The notes below the pieces were generated by a model that ran no database searches, was not told the origin of the DNA, and worked only from the letters and a program-made list of their open reading frames with translations. A program made the translations under genes and the position numbers. This document shows, piece by piece, positions 1 through 13,217 of a stretch of 64,000 nucleotides of DNA. Each line of letters opens with the position of its first letter. The first letter of the stretch is position 1. Origin of the DNA: Ostrinia nubilalis (taxonomy: Eukaryota > Arthropoda > Insecta > Lepidoptera > Crambidae); contig NC_087095.1 of assembly GCF_963855985.1 (NCBI RefSeq), positions 9,496,001 to 9,560,000 on the forward strand, read 5' to 3'.

Positions 1-3000
1 TCAAGCCTAGTGAGTAACTAGAGGTAGGAACCTCAATTACTACAAAGGTATTACGAGATTCCTAAAGCATTAATCCTGAAGCTTGTGGAGTACATTGCAT
101 AAATATTTAAAAGAGACAAAGACTTCCAAGTGAATGCTTTTGAAAACCCCACACGTGACTTACTCGTAACTCGAGGATGGCAGCGACAATAGAATCGATG
201 CAAGGTTTTATAAAATCAGGGGTCAGTAGATCGAACGAATCTTATATTACGTTGATGTTTTTGTCGATTCTGGGAAAAGTACCAGAAAAATTAGGTAAAG
301 ACCAAGTTTAATCATCTTATTTGTTCATCTTGTCAAACAGGGCAATTATGTGTATTTGCATAAATTATTGCGCTTTAATGCTCCGATGACCAAAGGTCAA
401 TTATTTTGATCGTACATTTTCCAGTCCAAATTTACAGGTTCACTTCGCAAGATCCGTCTTTTTTGGCGCCAATTTTGGTATCAGCATAATTTTATTCTTA
501 TTTTATTTTATTTATTTGTAAAACAAAACAGATTAAATTCTTTACATGGATTAAACAATACTTAAACGTAGATATAGACTAAAATGTGACCCTAAATAAG
601 TACCTATGTTTTCTCGAACTTTATTTTTCGTATCAAGTAAAGAATTTTCTATTTGTACCTACTTTACTTAATTAGAAATAGAAAATAGTAACTTATAATT
701 TTCATTGAACTTCCCTATGAAAAATGAAAATCCATTGCCATCTTTATATGATCATTAAAAAGGGAAACTTAAAAAGCCACTTTATTCCAGAAAAATTTGC
801 ATTAAATCTAAGCTAATACTTAAACGTATCTTGTAGGTATTACCCAAGTGGGGCAGGGTAGGATCTAGCAATTTGTTCCCGTGAATACACAGCGACGTTA
901 GCTGCACACAATGAGTTTATTTGGCGTAGACACCGAATTATTCAATTTGTTATGTTTAGACAGCGACGAGCTGGATAGTGGATTTACCAAACCTCTATTT
1001 CAGCTGCGCTGAGATTTACAGAGTTTGTTGACGCAAAATTATACTGATAAACGAAACAAAACATGTAAGCTTGTTGTATGGTAGCGATAAATGAAATCTA
1101 CACTCCTGAATTTGTTTTTTTTTTATATCACTAATATTATTGAGACGATTTTGTGTGTTTTTTTATTCTCACGGTTATACACGGAAATATAAAACAGTTA
1201 CTTATTGATAGCTTTAAGATATCTTAGGGAGGGCGAATGACCAAATGGAGTCTATTTCATATAAGTACAAGCTAATATACCACGAAGTTACAAATCATAC
1301 TGAAGTGGAACAACTTTCATACATACGTCACACATTAGAGATCTCTCCTTTCTTATCGGATACCTTTGTCAGTCAACTGCTAGACATAGGCCTCCATTAG
1401 TTCACACTACTGAACTTGATCCTTGGCTATTCTGTGTCAACCGCTACCAGCCAATGTGGTGTCTCTTTTGTTCTATCTTGTAGGGTGTCCAAGCTGCAAT
1501 GCGTTGACCATATAATGGTCGCTGAGAAGCCGTTTATATAGCAAGTTGGAAAAGATTAATACTAACTTATGATAATTGTAGCAATAACAAAAAGAAAATT
1601 CTTAAGACTCCAAGTAATCAAGTGGTTAATAGTACGGTTTTTCATTACGCAACGCGAGATGTCCGTCCCACACAGATACGCAATTATTATAATTAAATTA
1701 CACGGCTAATTATAATGTATGTTACATGCCTGCAGGTGTATTAGCTTGAATTAATTAAAATTTAATTTTATTAATCGGCCCTTTATTTACTTAAGCACAC
1801 AAAAAATTAACATAAAGTTCGATTGTTTTTTCAAGTGATTACCAACACAAATAAGATGGTATGGTGTAAAATTCATATTTATTCGTGTTTTTAATTAGCT
1901 CTCTCCATTAAATAAACAGACAGGAGACAGCAATCTGCATAAGCGCCGTATTTAAACGAGCATATGCATTGATACTCTTTTCTTTTGAGGGTAATTTGCA
2001 AATTATGCAACGACAAGACACAGGCAGCTCAGAGTCCATCTATTGAATTAGTAAAGTCTGTCAAAGTGCATAGCCGAGGCACAAAGGTCGTTGCGTGGGA
2101 AAGGGGGGGTGGGGGAAGGCTGCCCCCCGGTCTCGTGGGCTTGCACGAACTAAGCTGGAGCTTTAGAAATTTGTTATGACGCATCGGGTTTTCTCCGTAT
2201 TTGGAACCTAGATATTTCTTGCGACAGAGCGCCTGAAAACTGAATAGAGAATTGTTATTGTGTTATGTCGACTCTATATTCGCAAATGGATTTGAGTATT
2301 GATTGGAGGCCTTTGTTTTTTTGTTTTGAGGTGCTTTTAATGATTAAGATATTAAAGAAGTGAACAGTAATTAATATAATGAACACTTGAGGCTTGTGTT
2401 TTACATACTTACCTGATTAACTCTTGTTTTCGGTTATATGGAAGAAAATTCTTTGAGTGATATGCCACGAAAATTGTGTTGTTTCAAATGATATCGTTAT
2501 GTAATTGTTTGCTTGTGTGGTCTAGTATAGAGTATCTATGTTTGTTTATTTATTAATGCATTATCTAAACGTTCAAGTTAATTATAAATTTTATAGTCTT
2601 TATCCTTTTTCAGTTATGTTTTAAGATTAGTTAATACTTTTCATGTTGATTACGTTCTTAATTAGAAGAATAAAACTTTTTTATTAAAGCAATTATGACT
2701 AATCCAAATTAAAAAATGATTGCACATGACCACAAGTCCAAACAAGGAAATGTAATTGAATTAGAAAAACATCGGGTCAGAGCCAGTTGGAGCAAATACC
2801 AATGACAAGACAACTCATTTAGACGTAGCTCGTTGAAAAAGCGCTACGTATGCAACCGCTTTGGTTTTTTTTTATTTCTTAACAGCCATCACCTGGGAGT
2901 TCTATGCAAATACGGAAGAAAAAAAGCGGCTATTTTCAAAGCGCGTTGCCTTACCTCGCGTGAGAACACGGGGTGACGCATAGTAGCGCATTATATTATT

Positions 3001-4002
3001 GCAGCGACGGCTCATTACACATACAGCTGGTGGCTGTTCCCCCCATTAACATGAAGCCTTAATTAATTGCTTATCAGTAAATAATTACGCTTTTGTCGGT
3101 TTATTTCATTAACATTCAATATGCCATCTCGGAAGGTTACGCTTGATTAATTGGCAGAAGTAAAATTTCGGTTTCATTCGTTTGTGGATTTAACTTGAAG
3201 TTTTTGCCTTTATTTTTATTATTTTGCATCCATAATGCCAATTAAATCGATGATGATATTACTTTTTTACTTTATTCCGTACTTGGCTTCTTGTATACGG
3301 TGAACAATTTTCGATGTTTTTGTGAAATAATTTTAAAGATTCGCGTGGGCTACGCATGCATGACTGCGGTCGAGAAATTATTTTTTTACTGAAACCGAAT
3401 AGAACAAAGGACTATAAAAATCTAATTAAGGCACCTACATACATACTCGTACAACACATAGTGTTAACTATGTTGTAGGTACACACTACTATTAAGTAAG
3501 CACAGAAATTCACGAAGACAAAACAATCAGAGTGCCCAATCAGATGTGACACTTCATCGGCACCGCTCTTCAATTTCGCGCCAACCGAAATTGTGAAACA
3601 AAAAGCGTTTGACACAGAGTTCAATGATCCCATCGCAGCCGCTTTATTTTAGCACCTATTCCGTATTGGTATACGTAACGTCGGCTGCTTAGTATTGTTC
3701 AGTTGACAGGGCAATGACGTTGGTGGTGCAGCCACAGCGGTTCGTGCAGGCCGCCTCACCACCACGTCTCACCCCCCGCCTCCACGTAGCCGGTCGACGC
3801 TCTCTAAAAGGAAAAAGGAAGCTAAAGGATAATCTATCACGCCCGAGGCCCGACTCGATAAAAATGAACGATTAGAGCACACTCACAATCGATTCGGAGT
3901 CGCACAACATTCGAGACGCAAAAAGTTGTCACGCTACACGCTGTCGGGAGCGCTTTTGTCTGCCGTGGCCATTATAATTGAATTAACAATGTTTATGGTG
4001 GG
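1..4002. other. AT-rich noncoding DNA, no recognised gene
   Basis: No open frame here resembles a known protein; the few short frames (about 60-75 codons) are what AT-rich DNA gives by chance. A G-run occurs near 2101-2120. From about 3640 to 4000 the base composition becomes more GC-rich, with an initiator-like TCAGT at 3699-3703, which could be promoter or 5' untranslated sequence for the candidate exon that follows. That link is inference only. Confidence 0.5.
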
Positions 4003-4044
4003 ATGAGCAATGGGACGTACCTCGTGAGTTCCCAGAAAGATAAG
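4003..4044 (+). other. Candidate short first coding exon with splice donor
   Basis: An ATG at 4003 opens 14 codons reading MSNGTYLVSSQKDK and runs directly into a consensus splice donor (AAG then GTAAGT, donor at 4045). The preceding 350 bases are GC-richer than the surroundings, as expected for an insect promoter or 5' UTR. I do not recognise the peptide. Two other ATGs lie within 25 bases upstream in other frames, which weakens the case. Without transcript data this could be chance; a GTAAGT after an ATG is not rare in 64 kb. Confidence 0.17.
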
Positions 4045-4274
4045 GTAAGTATGCGCGCTCGTAAAAGTTATTACTACTTTAAATCATTTTAATAAGTTAT
4101 TTTTAAGTTTTTCAAAGGTCATGTATTTTAAATGGTTTAATTAGAAACTTTTACAGGATTAGAGCTCGGATAACACTGGCGTCATATTTTGAAAGCCGCA
4201 ACCGATCGTAGTGGCTAAGTTAGAACTTTCATAAAAAGTTTTTCGGTTCTCAACCTTCATGAGGTAAATCGCCG

Positions 4275-4494
4275 TAAAGGCTGATTTACACGTGTTAAGT
4301 AGTAAAGTAGCAGGTGATATTTAACTTAATTTTAAGTAATTAAAATGCATGTAAACAAAACTTGCAACTTAAAATTTAGTTGACAACTAAATTGTAACTT
4401 GCAACTTGCTTAAATTCTGTGTTTACATGCAATTAATACTTAAAATTAAGTAAAAATTGAGTTACCTACTTAACTTCTTAATAATCAGCCTTAA
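4275..4494. mobile_element. Hairpin MITE, about 220 bp
   Basis: The termini are inverted copies: AAGGCTGATT on the left (about 4277) and AATCAGCCTT on the right (ending about 4493), and the whole body folds back on itself. Shared inner blocks include a TTTACATGCA / TGCATGTAAA pair and a GCAACTT / AAGTTGC-type core. There is no coding capacity. It is a nonautonomous inverted-repeat element; the superfamily cannot be fixed from the sequence, although A/T-rich flanks fit a TA or TAA target. Confidence 0.6.
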
Positions 4495-6340
4495 GAAAGT
4501 CCAATTTTCTATTTAGTAGACAAAAAAAGAAATAGTAGTTCTAAAAAAGAGCCTGCTTTCTTGCTGTTTTGTCAAGTGCCTAGCCCGTCAAGTGTGATTT
4601 TTGTCTGGCTTTACACGAACCATGCGTGTGAAAATTTGACAGTTTCATATAATTCGTGGATTGTTAACCGTTATCAGCTTCACCTCTAAATTAATGATTA
4701 ACGGTCAAACCCTAGGGTGTATAAGCCGATTTCCTCGGCACGTTTCAGGTATAGAGCTTAAAGTGCAACGCTCTGCGCCGGCGGCTCAGACGGGCGTTTT
4801 CGGAGTTCATCGGCCGGCCGTAGACCTACGAGCTACGCAGCTACGCCGTAGAAGATCAGGTGCGATCGCAATTATAGACTAGACTAACTAATTAATATTC
4901 GGTAGGCAATTTGGAGTCCCGTACATGTTTTCGAAAACCATTTTACCAACTGACAGATCCCATGGATTTTTTTCACTTTTATAATTTTCACCGAATGAAT
5001 TGTAGACAATTTGTTTAGTGTAGAGTTAACGAAAGCTAGAAGTGCGACCCGATTTGGTTAAGCAAGATTAGATCCTTTATTGTGCTACAAAATGTGCTGT
5101 AGTGAAATAACACCGACATATTGAAAGACAGAAGCACATTGCGTAATGTAAAACAACGTTAATGAAACGAAGTTAACATCGGCTCATTGTGTTGTATTTT
5201 TTTCTTCCCCGCGGCAACCAATCGTCCAATCACCATCTCTGTTTTATGATATGTCACACTGTAATTCATCAATAAATTAACTGATTAACATAAGCCGCAA
5301 AATAAAACATTCATAAAGGTACTAATTAATCGGTGCTTTCTTGTACAACATTTAAAGTCATAACAAAATACCGACCAAAAGATGCGAGACTAATTTCTTT
5401 TGGCCTTTGGTTATATTAATTAATTTTGTAAAATTCCTCAGGTAATGTTATCGGTACAAAATAAAGTAATGAATTAAAAAGAAATTTTTAACAAAAGGCT
5501 TAGCGCTGATGTAAAAAGCTTTTAAATGAGGTGAAAAAAGTGTCTGTGTAATCCTAGACACTTTTTTGTAACCCGCACTTTTGTATTAAAATCGTTCGAC
5601 CAACAGCTTGTAGCTTTAATGAGAAATGGTTGATTGATTAACTACATTTAAATAGCTTAGATTATATCAAGTGAGTACCGATTCCCAAACAGTTGAGAAG
5701 TTTTTAATTTGAGCTCTTAGTTTTATAATTGAAATTGCATTTGTTTAAGATTCCACTTTTTGTGCAAACCGCAGTCATAGACTAATCTGAAAAACCCGCC
5801 TTTAACAGGTTTTGGATAAAAAGCAGACTGAAAGTAATTTAGACTTTGGGTGTATCTAGGCGTAACGGAACTGTTAGTTAATAGAAGAATGGCGTTAGGT
5901 TTTGGCTTTTGTTCTTATTTTGTGGAGTTCAAAGATTTATTACCTACACCTAAGGTCTATCCTATCTACATTTATAATTTGTACAAAAGGATTCAGAGGA
6001 TGCGACTCAGATATTTTGGTAATGGAAAAAAATGGTCGTCAACATGGATTAAATGACGAAGGTGATGATGACGTTAATGTCTTCGATTCACCTTTATCAC
6101 CTGAGTTTAGGCTGACTCTACCTATGTTGATGTATGTAATGGAATTATACGAGTACATATAACGACGACAATAGGAAAATGTCTTTTTAAAGTGTATTTT
6201 AGACTAAAGTCAGAATTAAATATTGGAGTTATAACAATAACAAAAAAAAAAAAAGAAAATTTCCATTCCCGTGACCTCCAGAAGATTATAATAATAAACT
6301 TGTAAACAAGTGAAAATGTTTTGAGATGAGGTTCAGTAAT
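4495..6340. other. AT-rich noncoding DNA
   Basis: No recognisable gene. Short open frames around 4661-4882 and 5850-6162 have no resemblance to known proteins and no supporting splice context. The only structured element I see is the small hairpin at 5534-5567, listed separately. Confidence 0.5.
5534..5567. repeat. Perfect 12-bp stem hairpin
   Basis: Arms AAAAAAGTGTCT and AGACACTTTTTT are exact inverted copies separated by 10 bases. It resembles a bidirectional terminator in form, but in an insect genome this is more simply a short palindrome. No function is claimed. Confidence 0.6.
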
Positions 6341-6478
6341 AACGTCCGACGAACTGGTAAAGGTCGCGGGAAGAGCCTGGATGCGGGCAGCGCAGGACCG
6401 TTCATTAAGGAAAACCTTGGGGGAGGCATTTGTCCAGCAGTGGACGTCATTTGGCTGAAACGAACGAATGAACGAAGT
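6341..6478 (+). mobile_element. LINE 3'-end fragment
   Basis: The stretch around 6361-6450 carries the familiar lepidopteran non-LTR retrotransposon tail, reading through 'agcctggatgcgggcagcgc' and 'tttgtccagcagtggacg'. It encodes the last codons of a reverse-transcriptase ORF (a Leu-Asp-Ala-Gly-Ser-Ala-Gly followed by a Gly-Glu-Ala-Phe-Val-Gln-Gln-Trp-Thr block). It ends in a simple CGAATGAACGAA repeat, as expected for a 3' tail. It is a 5'-truncated dead copy. Confidence 0.65.
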
Positions 6479-7129
6479 TCAGTAATATTGTTTATCTACG
6501 TATAATAAATATGTCGATATCCTCTCGCCTACACGCTTATTATTTTTGAAAGGGAATGTTTAAGAAAGAATCCTTACAGCCGTACAATTTCCGCAGCGCG
6601 CCCGCAGCGGCGGCAGATAACAAGAAGTGGCGTCTGGATCTTGAGTCTTTGCACGCGGCTTATTCGGGAATCGCTCGACTTTGCCTAATTAGTTTGCATT
6701 TGCAATTAATTTGATGAGTGGTATTTGAGTGGGTTAATAATGAACCTTATGGGATGTAGTATGGAGTTGGAGTATCAGGTGTGTGTTGCATTGCATACCA
6801 CACAATACTGACAAATAAAAGATATTTTGTATATTGAAACGGTATAATTTAATTTATCATTAGGAAGCGATATCTTCCAGACAACTTAGGGAAAATTAAA
6901 GCAAAGGCGGCAACTATATTTTCCATTATTGCAGAACTAAGATTATTTGATTGCGCAAAGAGCTCCTCAGTTATTAATTACACCAAAGTAAATAATATCT
7001 TTATAAAAGTTATGTTCACTTGATAAAAGTGAAGTTTAGCCTTGTGAAACTCTGTCCGCTTGGGAAATGCTGTGACGATACTTAGTTAAAAGTTTCCCAA
7101 CTTTACTACTTAAACTTTCCACTTTTATA

Positions 7130-7818
7130 CAGGGTGGAAACGATAAGTGATCTCACTCGATTATTTCTAAACTATACAAGATATCGAAAAACTGATTACT
7201 GATCCTGAAAGGGCTTCACGAGCTCTTTCAAACGACATCAGTAATAGGTTACAGGATTAACTGGATCTATCCGAAAATTCAATGTTTTCAGCTTCCATAC
7301 TAAATGTATGGCACTATGCCAGCCACACAACATAAGAGTGTTATTTTTTTTAATTTTAAATAATAAACACTTAAAATTAACTCGTAAATTGCATTTTTAT
7401 TTAAAATTATTCATGGAAAACATTGGTTTTAGGCTTTACTTGCTATAATATTATCAAGACATGAGTGCCATGACTGTGGCAGTACTAAATGTATGGAAGC
7501 TGGAAACATTGGATTTTCGGATAGATCCAGTTTATTTTATACCTTATTATTGGTACCGTTGGATAGAGCTCGTAAAGCACTTTCAGGATCAGTAAGCAGT
7601 TTTTAGATATCTTGTATAGTTTTAAATATAATGTTGTTTTACTGAATGTATGGAGGCTGGAAACATTGAATTTTCAGATAGATCCAGTTTATTTTGTAAC
7701 CTATTATTGGTACCGTTGGATAGAGCTCGTGAAGCACTTTCAGGATCAGTAACCAGTTTTTGGATATCTTGTATAGTTTAGAAATAATCGAGTGAGATCA
7801 CTTATCGTTTCCACCCTG
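7130..7818. mobile_element. Foldback MITE with TA target site and duplicated right arm
   Basis: The element begins CAGGGTGGAAACGATAAG and ends with the exact inverse (CCACCCTG at 7811-7818), flanked on both sides by TA. Long inverted arms run inward (TGATCTCACTCGATT and onward for more than 150 bases). CAGGGTG termini with TA duplication suggest the Tc1/mariner (IS630) superfamily. The right arm is present twice in tandem (about 7487-7623 and 7648-7780), so the structure is asymmetric. No transposase frame is present. Confidence 0.7.
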
Positions 7819-10800
7819 TATAATACCGCACTTAGTTCAACCCATGAATTCCAGGAGATTCTAGCGTTTCAAGAATTTTACCTCGAAATAGATAAGGAGG
7901 GGCACGCCATCTATGACAGTTTTGTTTTTTTGGCGCAAGATGCAAGCAACTTTTATGTTTGAAAGACACATCTTTTACACAAGTTGTTTATTAAAAATTC
8001 CCCGGTATACTGGCGTTCATTTTGAAGTTGTTATTTTGAGGTGTTATGTTGTCTGATGAAGAATAATAAAATGTGTGAAGGTTATTTGACCCTTTATAAA
8101 CAGGTGTGTACCTATTTCTATTATAGGTTGACGATTCGTAAAGTGATTCGACCACACTAGTTGCCGAACGCTTATATCGTCTTCATGCGAATGTTAACAT
8201 TTTCAAATAAGGACTCAAACAACAAATGTTGCTTTGTCTAGAGGGTTGTTACAACTAACTTAACAAGTTAGAGACAAAAGAGTGTAACATTTATTCTAGC
8301 TTCTAAAATGTGTTTCCAAATATGATGTTCCTATTTTCCCGAACACACAAAGCAGTTAAAACTGATGGCACTAAGTAGAGCTTTTTAAATTTAAGGGTTA
8401 ATTAATTGTGTGTGTATAGAAAAAATATGAAGCACTTATTTAGGACCTGTGCAATGGGATCATAAATTGTACTCTTTACCTTTTTATTATTAATTAAGTT
8501 GATACATAATAAAGGAAAAAACTTTACAGGCTACTCATCGAAATGAGGTATTTAAGTGGCATTACGTTAGTTATCATTTAATTACCTAACCCTTTGTATT
8601 TTCATGTTGTCGTTAAAATACCGCTTAAAAACTATTTGGTGCACATTCACATAGTACGGGGGCAGAGAGCTGCCAGCGATTTGCATTGTGTGTAGGCTTG
8701 CACTTTGCGGCCGTTTGCCGGCCGGCTAACTTGTTAGTTTTTGCATACGCTTAGTAATCATAGCCTAGGCCCCATTCACATGTAGCACCACGTTTCAATG
8801 TGAATTTATAATATCATACTTTTTATCAGGCAGTAAACGCCGTGGTTGCTAATTTAATTAAAGAAAAAGTTCCAATTTGCGGCAGCTTTTGTGTATTAAA
8901 ACAAAAAAGTTAATTAAATTTATCGGTCCATAAGTATTGAAGAATATTCGATTGAAACTTGCAAAGTAGAAATTCATTATTATCAAAGGGCTTTTGAATA
9001 CGAATTAAAAAAAACTACATTTAAAGTTATTTGATTTCGTGATGGTTTTATAGTAAGAAAAAATGTTTTAAACAATGTAGAGTCAGATAGGTGAACCTAT
9101 TTGAATCTACATTTAGCGTGCATGTAAAATGGCCCTTACGATTTTTACAATCAATAACAGGGGATTACAAAGATCTTACAAAGTTGTTTCTTTTTAGCTT
9201 CTACGTTGAGGGATCCGGAATTTGTTTTATAAAACACAAACTGTTCATGGGAAAACATGCCCGGAAGAAAACTGGGATTGGATTGGAAGAGTAGGTTAAA
9301 ACGGTTTAGCGGTACCCGTGTAGCTGAGCTCATTGATTTGATCAGACACTAATATCATGCAATTGATTTGTATTAAATATTACTCCGTAGAGCACGAACT
9401 TTACTGTTTATAGTAAGATTTAAGGATCAGACATTTAGTGAAAGAGATAGAGGGACACAGGGAGGGTTACAAATATGGAATGAACAATTTGAACAAAGTT
9501 TTATTAAAAAGAAGGCAGAAACAGAACTCTTTATTCTTATTTTTACAATTTTTGCCAATTTCTCTGATTCTGATTGAATATTTTAATTGTGTTCGTTTGT
9601 CTGTTGTCTTATTTTACCAAATTTCTTTAGAGAAGATCTTGTAGATTAGATAACTTGGTGTACGGAACTCTATAAAGAAATTAAGTCGAATACAAAGTAC
9701 AGAGACTAATGTGATACAATTTCTAATGTAATAATTACCTCTTGGAAGAATAGTCATTACACTAGCGGTAGAAGTGTTCGCGTAAAAACGCACGTAATCA
9801 ATCTTCGGCGTTGGTAAATGCGTTTCATAAATCAAGTTACACCAGATTATTATTTATTAATGCGTTATAATGCTTTTGCGTGTACACACAAGAGCACATA
9901 AAACTAGAAATTTTCGTTGCAAAATAGAACTTCTTACTACTACATAAGATCTCACGGTGTTCAGCTTGATATGGCGTTAGCTGTTAACTGCGCTTGCGCA
10001 TCTAATTTATGTTTTATTGTGCGTAAAGCAAAAATTACTTATAACTCCCGATTGCCATCTTCATGTTCGGTTTTTGTATTTTAATACGTAAATTGGGCAT
10101 GACATGTTAGATAAACGTTAACAACATTGTATTATAATATGAATCTAAATGAATTTAAATTACTTATTTAAAATGTACGCCTTCATCGTTTAAGGTAAGT
10201 ATACCGATAGATATCTTTATGTTTAGTTATCTAACGTATTCTGGTAATTTTATTGAAAACTTTATTGCGCAGAAAAATGGCATAAAGAAGTGGACTTAAA
10301 CACTGACTGAGGGGCATTTTGAACCGATCAATTTGTTGAGTCAAGGAAATATAAGTAGGTACCTAAGGTGTTTCGTAATGATATTAAAGGAAAATAACTC
10401 TCGGCTCCGTTTCATTGGGCTTCGGTGGACACCGTCGGGCTCTAGTAGGTAGGTGCAAAGAGAGTCCCACATAACCCAGCCAAACCAAATAAATAAATAG
10501 CCTACTGGTCGTCCCCATTGGCCAGTGGGTTTGTAATAAAGTATTTCTGACGTTAAAAAAAAGGTTCACAACACTTTTGTCGACTTCTTGAGCCATGTTA
10601 AACATCTGATATAACACAATCGGCTCAGGGATCGAACCCAGTTGTAATAAAAATAGAATACCTACCTAATTACTGTTCAGTAATCTATAACTTCTATTTC
10701 GATTTCAATCTTGCAATAATTATGATGAGTTAAATTATGTGAAAAGATCAATTTGATAGTGCATGTTATTATCAGTATTATTATACTTAATTGCTAACGA

Positions 10801-12589
10801 TCCCAGGGATAATTAGCCAGTAACCGATTTTGAAACTGAAGAGCATTCGCTAAATCATCCAGCGAGACCTCGACTAAAAAGGCTTTCGCAAAATATTTTC
10901 TAACAACACAAAATCGCCCACGTCGTTCCCAGGTCGCAGGAATGTCGGCTCTACGGGAATCCTTTTCCAAATAATTAATGCGATAAAATAGTGCGCGGCT
11001 CGGCGCAGATCTCCGCGTGACGAGCGCGCGCGCGCGGTCACGACGCATGGCCGCGGCCGCCGCACGCGCGACCCGCCTGCCGCTCTGCCGTATTAACATG
11101 CTAGGGAAAAGGATTTTGGTTCAAAACAATGAGATTTATGCTATTTTTACCTGTAATGTGTAACAAGGTAAAGAAGCATGAAAGGTTTTACCTAAATGTA
11201 ACATTTTTTTACCGTTTCTGCTTTTCCTTAACTTACAAACAGTGCGTTAGGAATTTAGGATGAGCGTTAAGGCTGATTTTGATAAAAAATAATAAGAACT
11301 ACCAATACTACATTAATTTGATTATTACAAAGACAATTTTCATAATAAGAATGAAAACATCACCTATTATTTCACAGTGGGTGGGTATACTACAGGATCA
11401 CATATGTGGATCTAGTTCTGGAAAGTTCTGACAGACTAGACGCTAAAATGTCAAGAGCGTTGATGAAATTAGATAGCATGAGTCGAATGGAAGAGATCAG
11501 AAAGTATCAAATAATAAAAGCTTACAAATAACACTTTTATAATGTAGAGTCATTTGTACAGATTCATATAAAAAAGGAGGACATTCTATGTTTGGCTGTA
11601 TGTATTTTTTTTTATTTACTAGTTTGCGGTATTTTGTGCTACATTACTTAGAGAAATTGTTATGCTGAGCATAGAATTTTAAATGACTAACGTGCAAGTT
11701 CTCTCGCAAGGGCTAATCAGTGTTTTGCATGTTCATAATCAGAAATCATACAGTATCGTATGTTCTTGCATCGTGGTCTTAAAAAGTGCACAGCAAGGTT
11801 ACGGGGGAGATTGGATCGCTTTAATGCATTTTTATTTACTTGGCTCCACTTTTACTAAGCTGAGGGAAAATAATACATAATCAAATTGCATTATCAAGAT
11901 TGAAGTAGAAGTTACTACAATGTAATGTAATAATTTTATTATTTTAATGAATATTTTTCTCTGCTAGCAAAAACTTTGCTAATGACTAGAGAACATAATA
12001 TTATCGCAATAGCATATGAAAATATGTAATAGCTAGAAAACCTGACCTGCCCTCCGAAGTAGGAAACTGTACATTTATTTTTAGACAAGGTGGATGACTG
12101 ATAATGTTCTAAAACCATATCACTTTTTGGGCGATCAGGTTGATAATTAAAATTTGTCTTTAAGCTTTCGCGTCGCGTTGCATGATTTAATTAATTCTAA
12201 CTTTATCACAGATTAAACGCAATATTTACGTGATTAGGCAGTAATAAAGAAAACCTGTTTTGCCTGAAGTTTGTCTGTGACTGTGCACACGAAAATTTTG
12301 AATCCCAGGTTTCTACCCCAAGTTTGAAGCCTCAATGTAGAGCAATGAATCAGGGGAGCAAAATAAACGGAAACGCGTCGTGCGCGGGCCGCGGCTGCGT
12401 CTATGCGCTTTTGAGGTCACCATGATGTATTGGCCACACGATTTTGGAAGCTCTTGGGTTGTTTTTGAGCAGTAAAACAGAAAACTGACAGTTTTGCTTT
12501 GATTTCAGTACGAATCGATAGATAAAGGTTTGTGTATTTGTAGAAAACCCCGTGACGTAGTTCAGACCTACGTAATCTTGGAGCTCTCA
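7819..12589. other. Noncoding DNA with one CpG-rich patch
   Basis: No recognisable gene. A CpG-rich island-like patch lies at about 11010-11090 (alternating CG runs and NotI-like sites) and a smaller one at 12370-12405. The longest frame across the first patch (minus strand, about 100 codons) is arginine/alanine-rich low complexity and not convincing. The rest is AT-rich sequence in which I see nothing. Confidence 0.45.
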
Positions 12590-13212
12590 TCTCAAATAAT
12601 GGCGGCTGCGTAGATGAAGTAAAACGTCGTATGGCCATAACCAGAACTGCGATGGAGAAGTCAAGGAAGTAATGGAGGAATCGCAACATTACCAAAGCCA
12701 CCAAAGTTAGACTTGTGCGAGCGCTTGTATTCCCCATCTTTCTTACGCAGCAGAGACATGGACAGTACGTGACTTGGAAAAGAGGAAGATAGATGCCCTA
12801 GAGATGTGGTGCTGGAGAAAGATGCTCGGGATATCATGGACAGAGTTCCGTACCAATGTGGTCCATACTCCAGGAGCTCGGTGTCACTCAGCGTTTATCA
12901 ACCGTAGTACAGTCGCGCATACTGCAATACTTCGGACATGTCTCGAGGCGGGATGACAACTCCATAGAACGACTGGTCATCCAGGGAAAAGTAGAAGGAA
13001 CCCGATCGCGTGGCAGGTCACCAATGCGCTGGACCGACCAAGTGAAAGCAGCAGTGGGAGACGGCTTATGTGACTGCACCAGACAGTCTGCCAATAGAGA
13101 GAGATGGAGGGAGATCGTGCGGAGAGTTGTATCCGCCTCTACAACCGATGTGAACAACGCCTCAACGTGACCACGACCGCTCTGCCAAGAGCGTAACGAA
13201 TAAGAAGAAGAA
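12590..13212 (+). mobile_element. Non-LTR retrotransposon fragment, broken RT C-terminus
   Basis: Translation in changing frames gives the C-terminal third of a LINE endonuclease/reverse-transcriptase polyprotein: a Lys-Arg-Arg-Met-Ala block near 12620, then LVRALVFPIF near 12720, ALEMWCWRKMLGISW near 12795-12840, and an open frame 12856-13170 with LQYFGHVSRRDDNSIERL and GKVEGTRSRGRSPMRW. These are family-typical in order and spacing. A stop and at least two frameshifts break it. It ends in an AAG-repeat tail at 13202-13217, the normal 3' terminus. It is a dead 5'-truncated copy. Confidence 0.85.
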
Positions 13213-13217
13213 GAAGA

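Noticed and set aside
10794..11099. 101-codon minus-strand frame
   Set aside because: Arg/Ala-rich translation of a CpG-rich patch; no recognisable domain and no splice or promoter context.
12417..12737. 106-codon minus-strand frame overlapping the LINE
   Set aside because: Mostly antisense of the broken LINE, where the plus-strand translation is clearly the real one.
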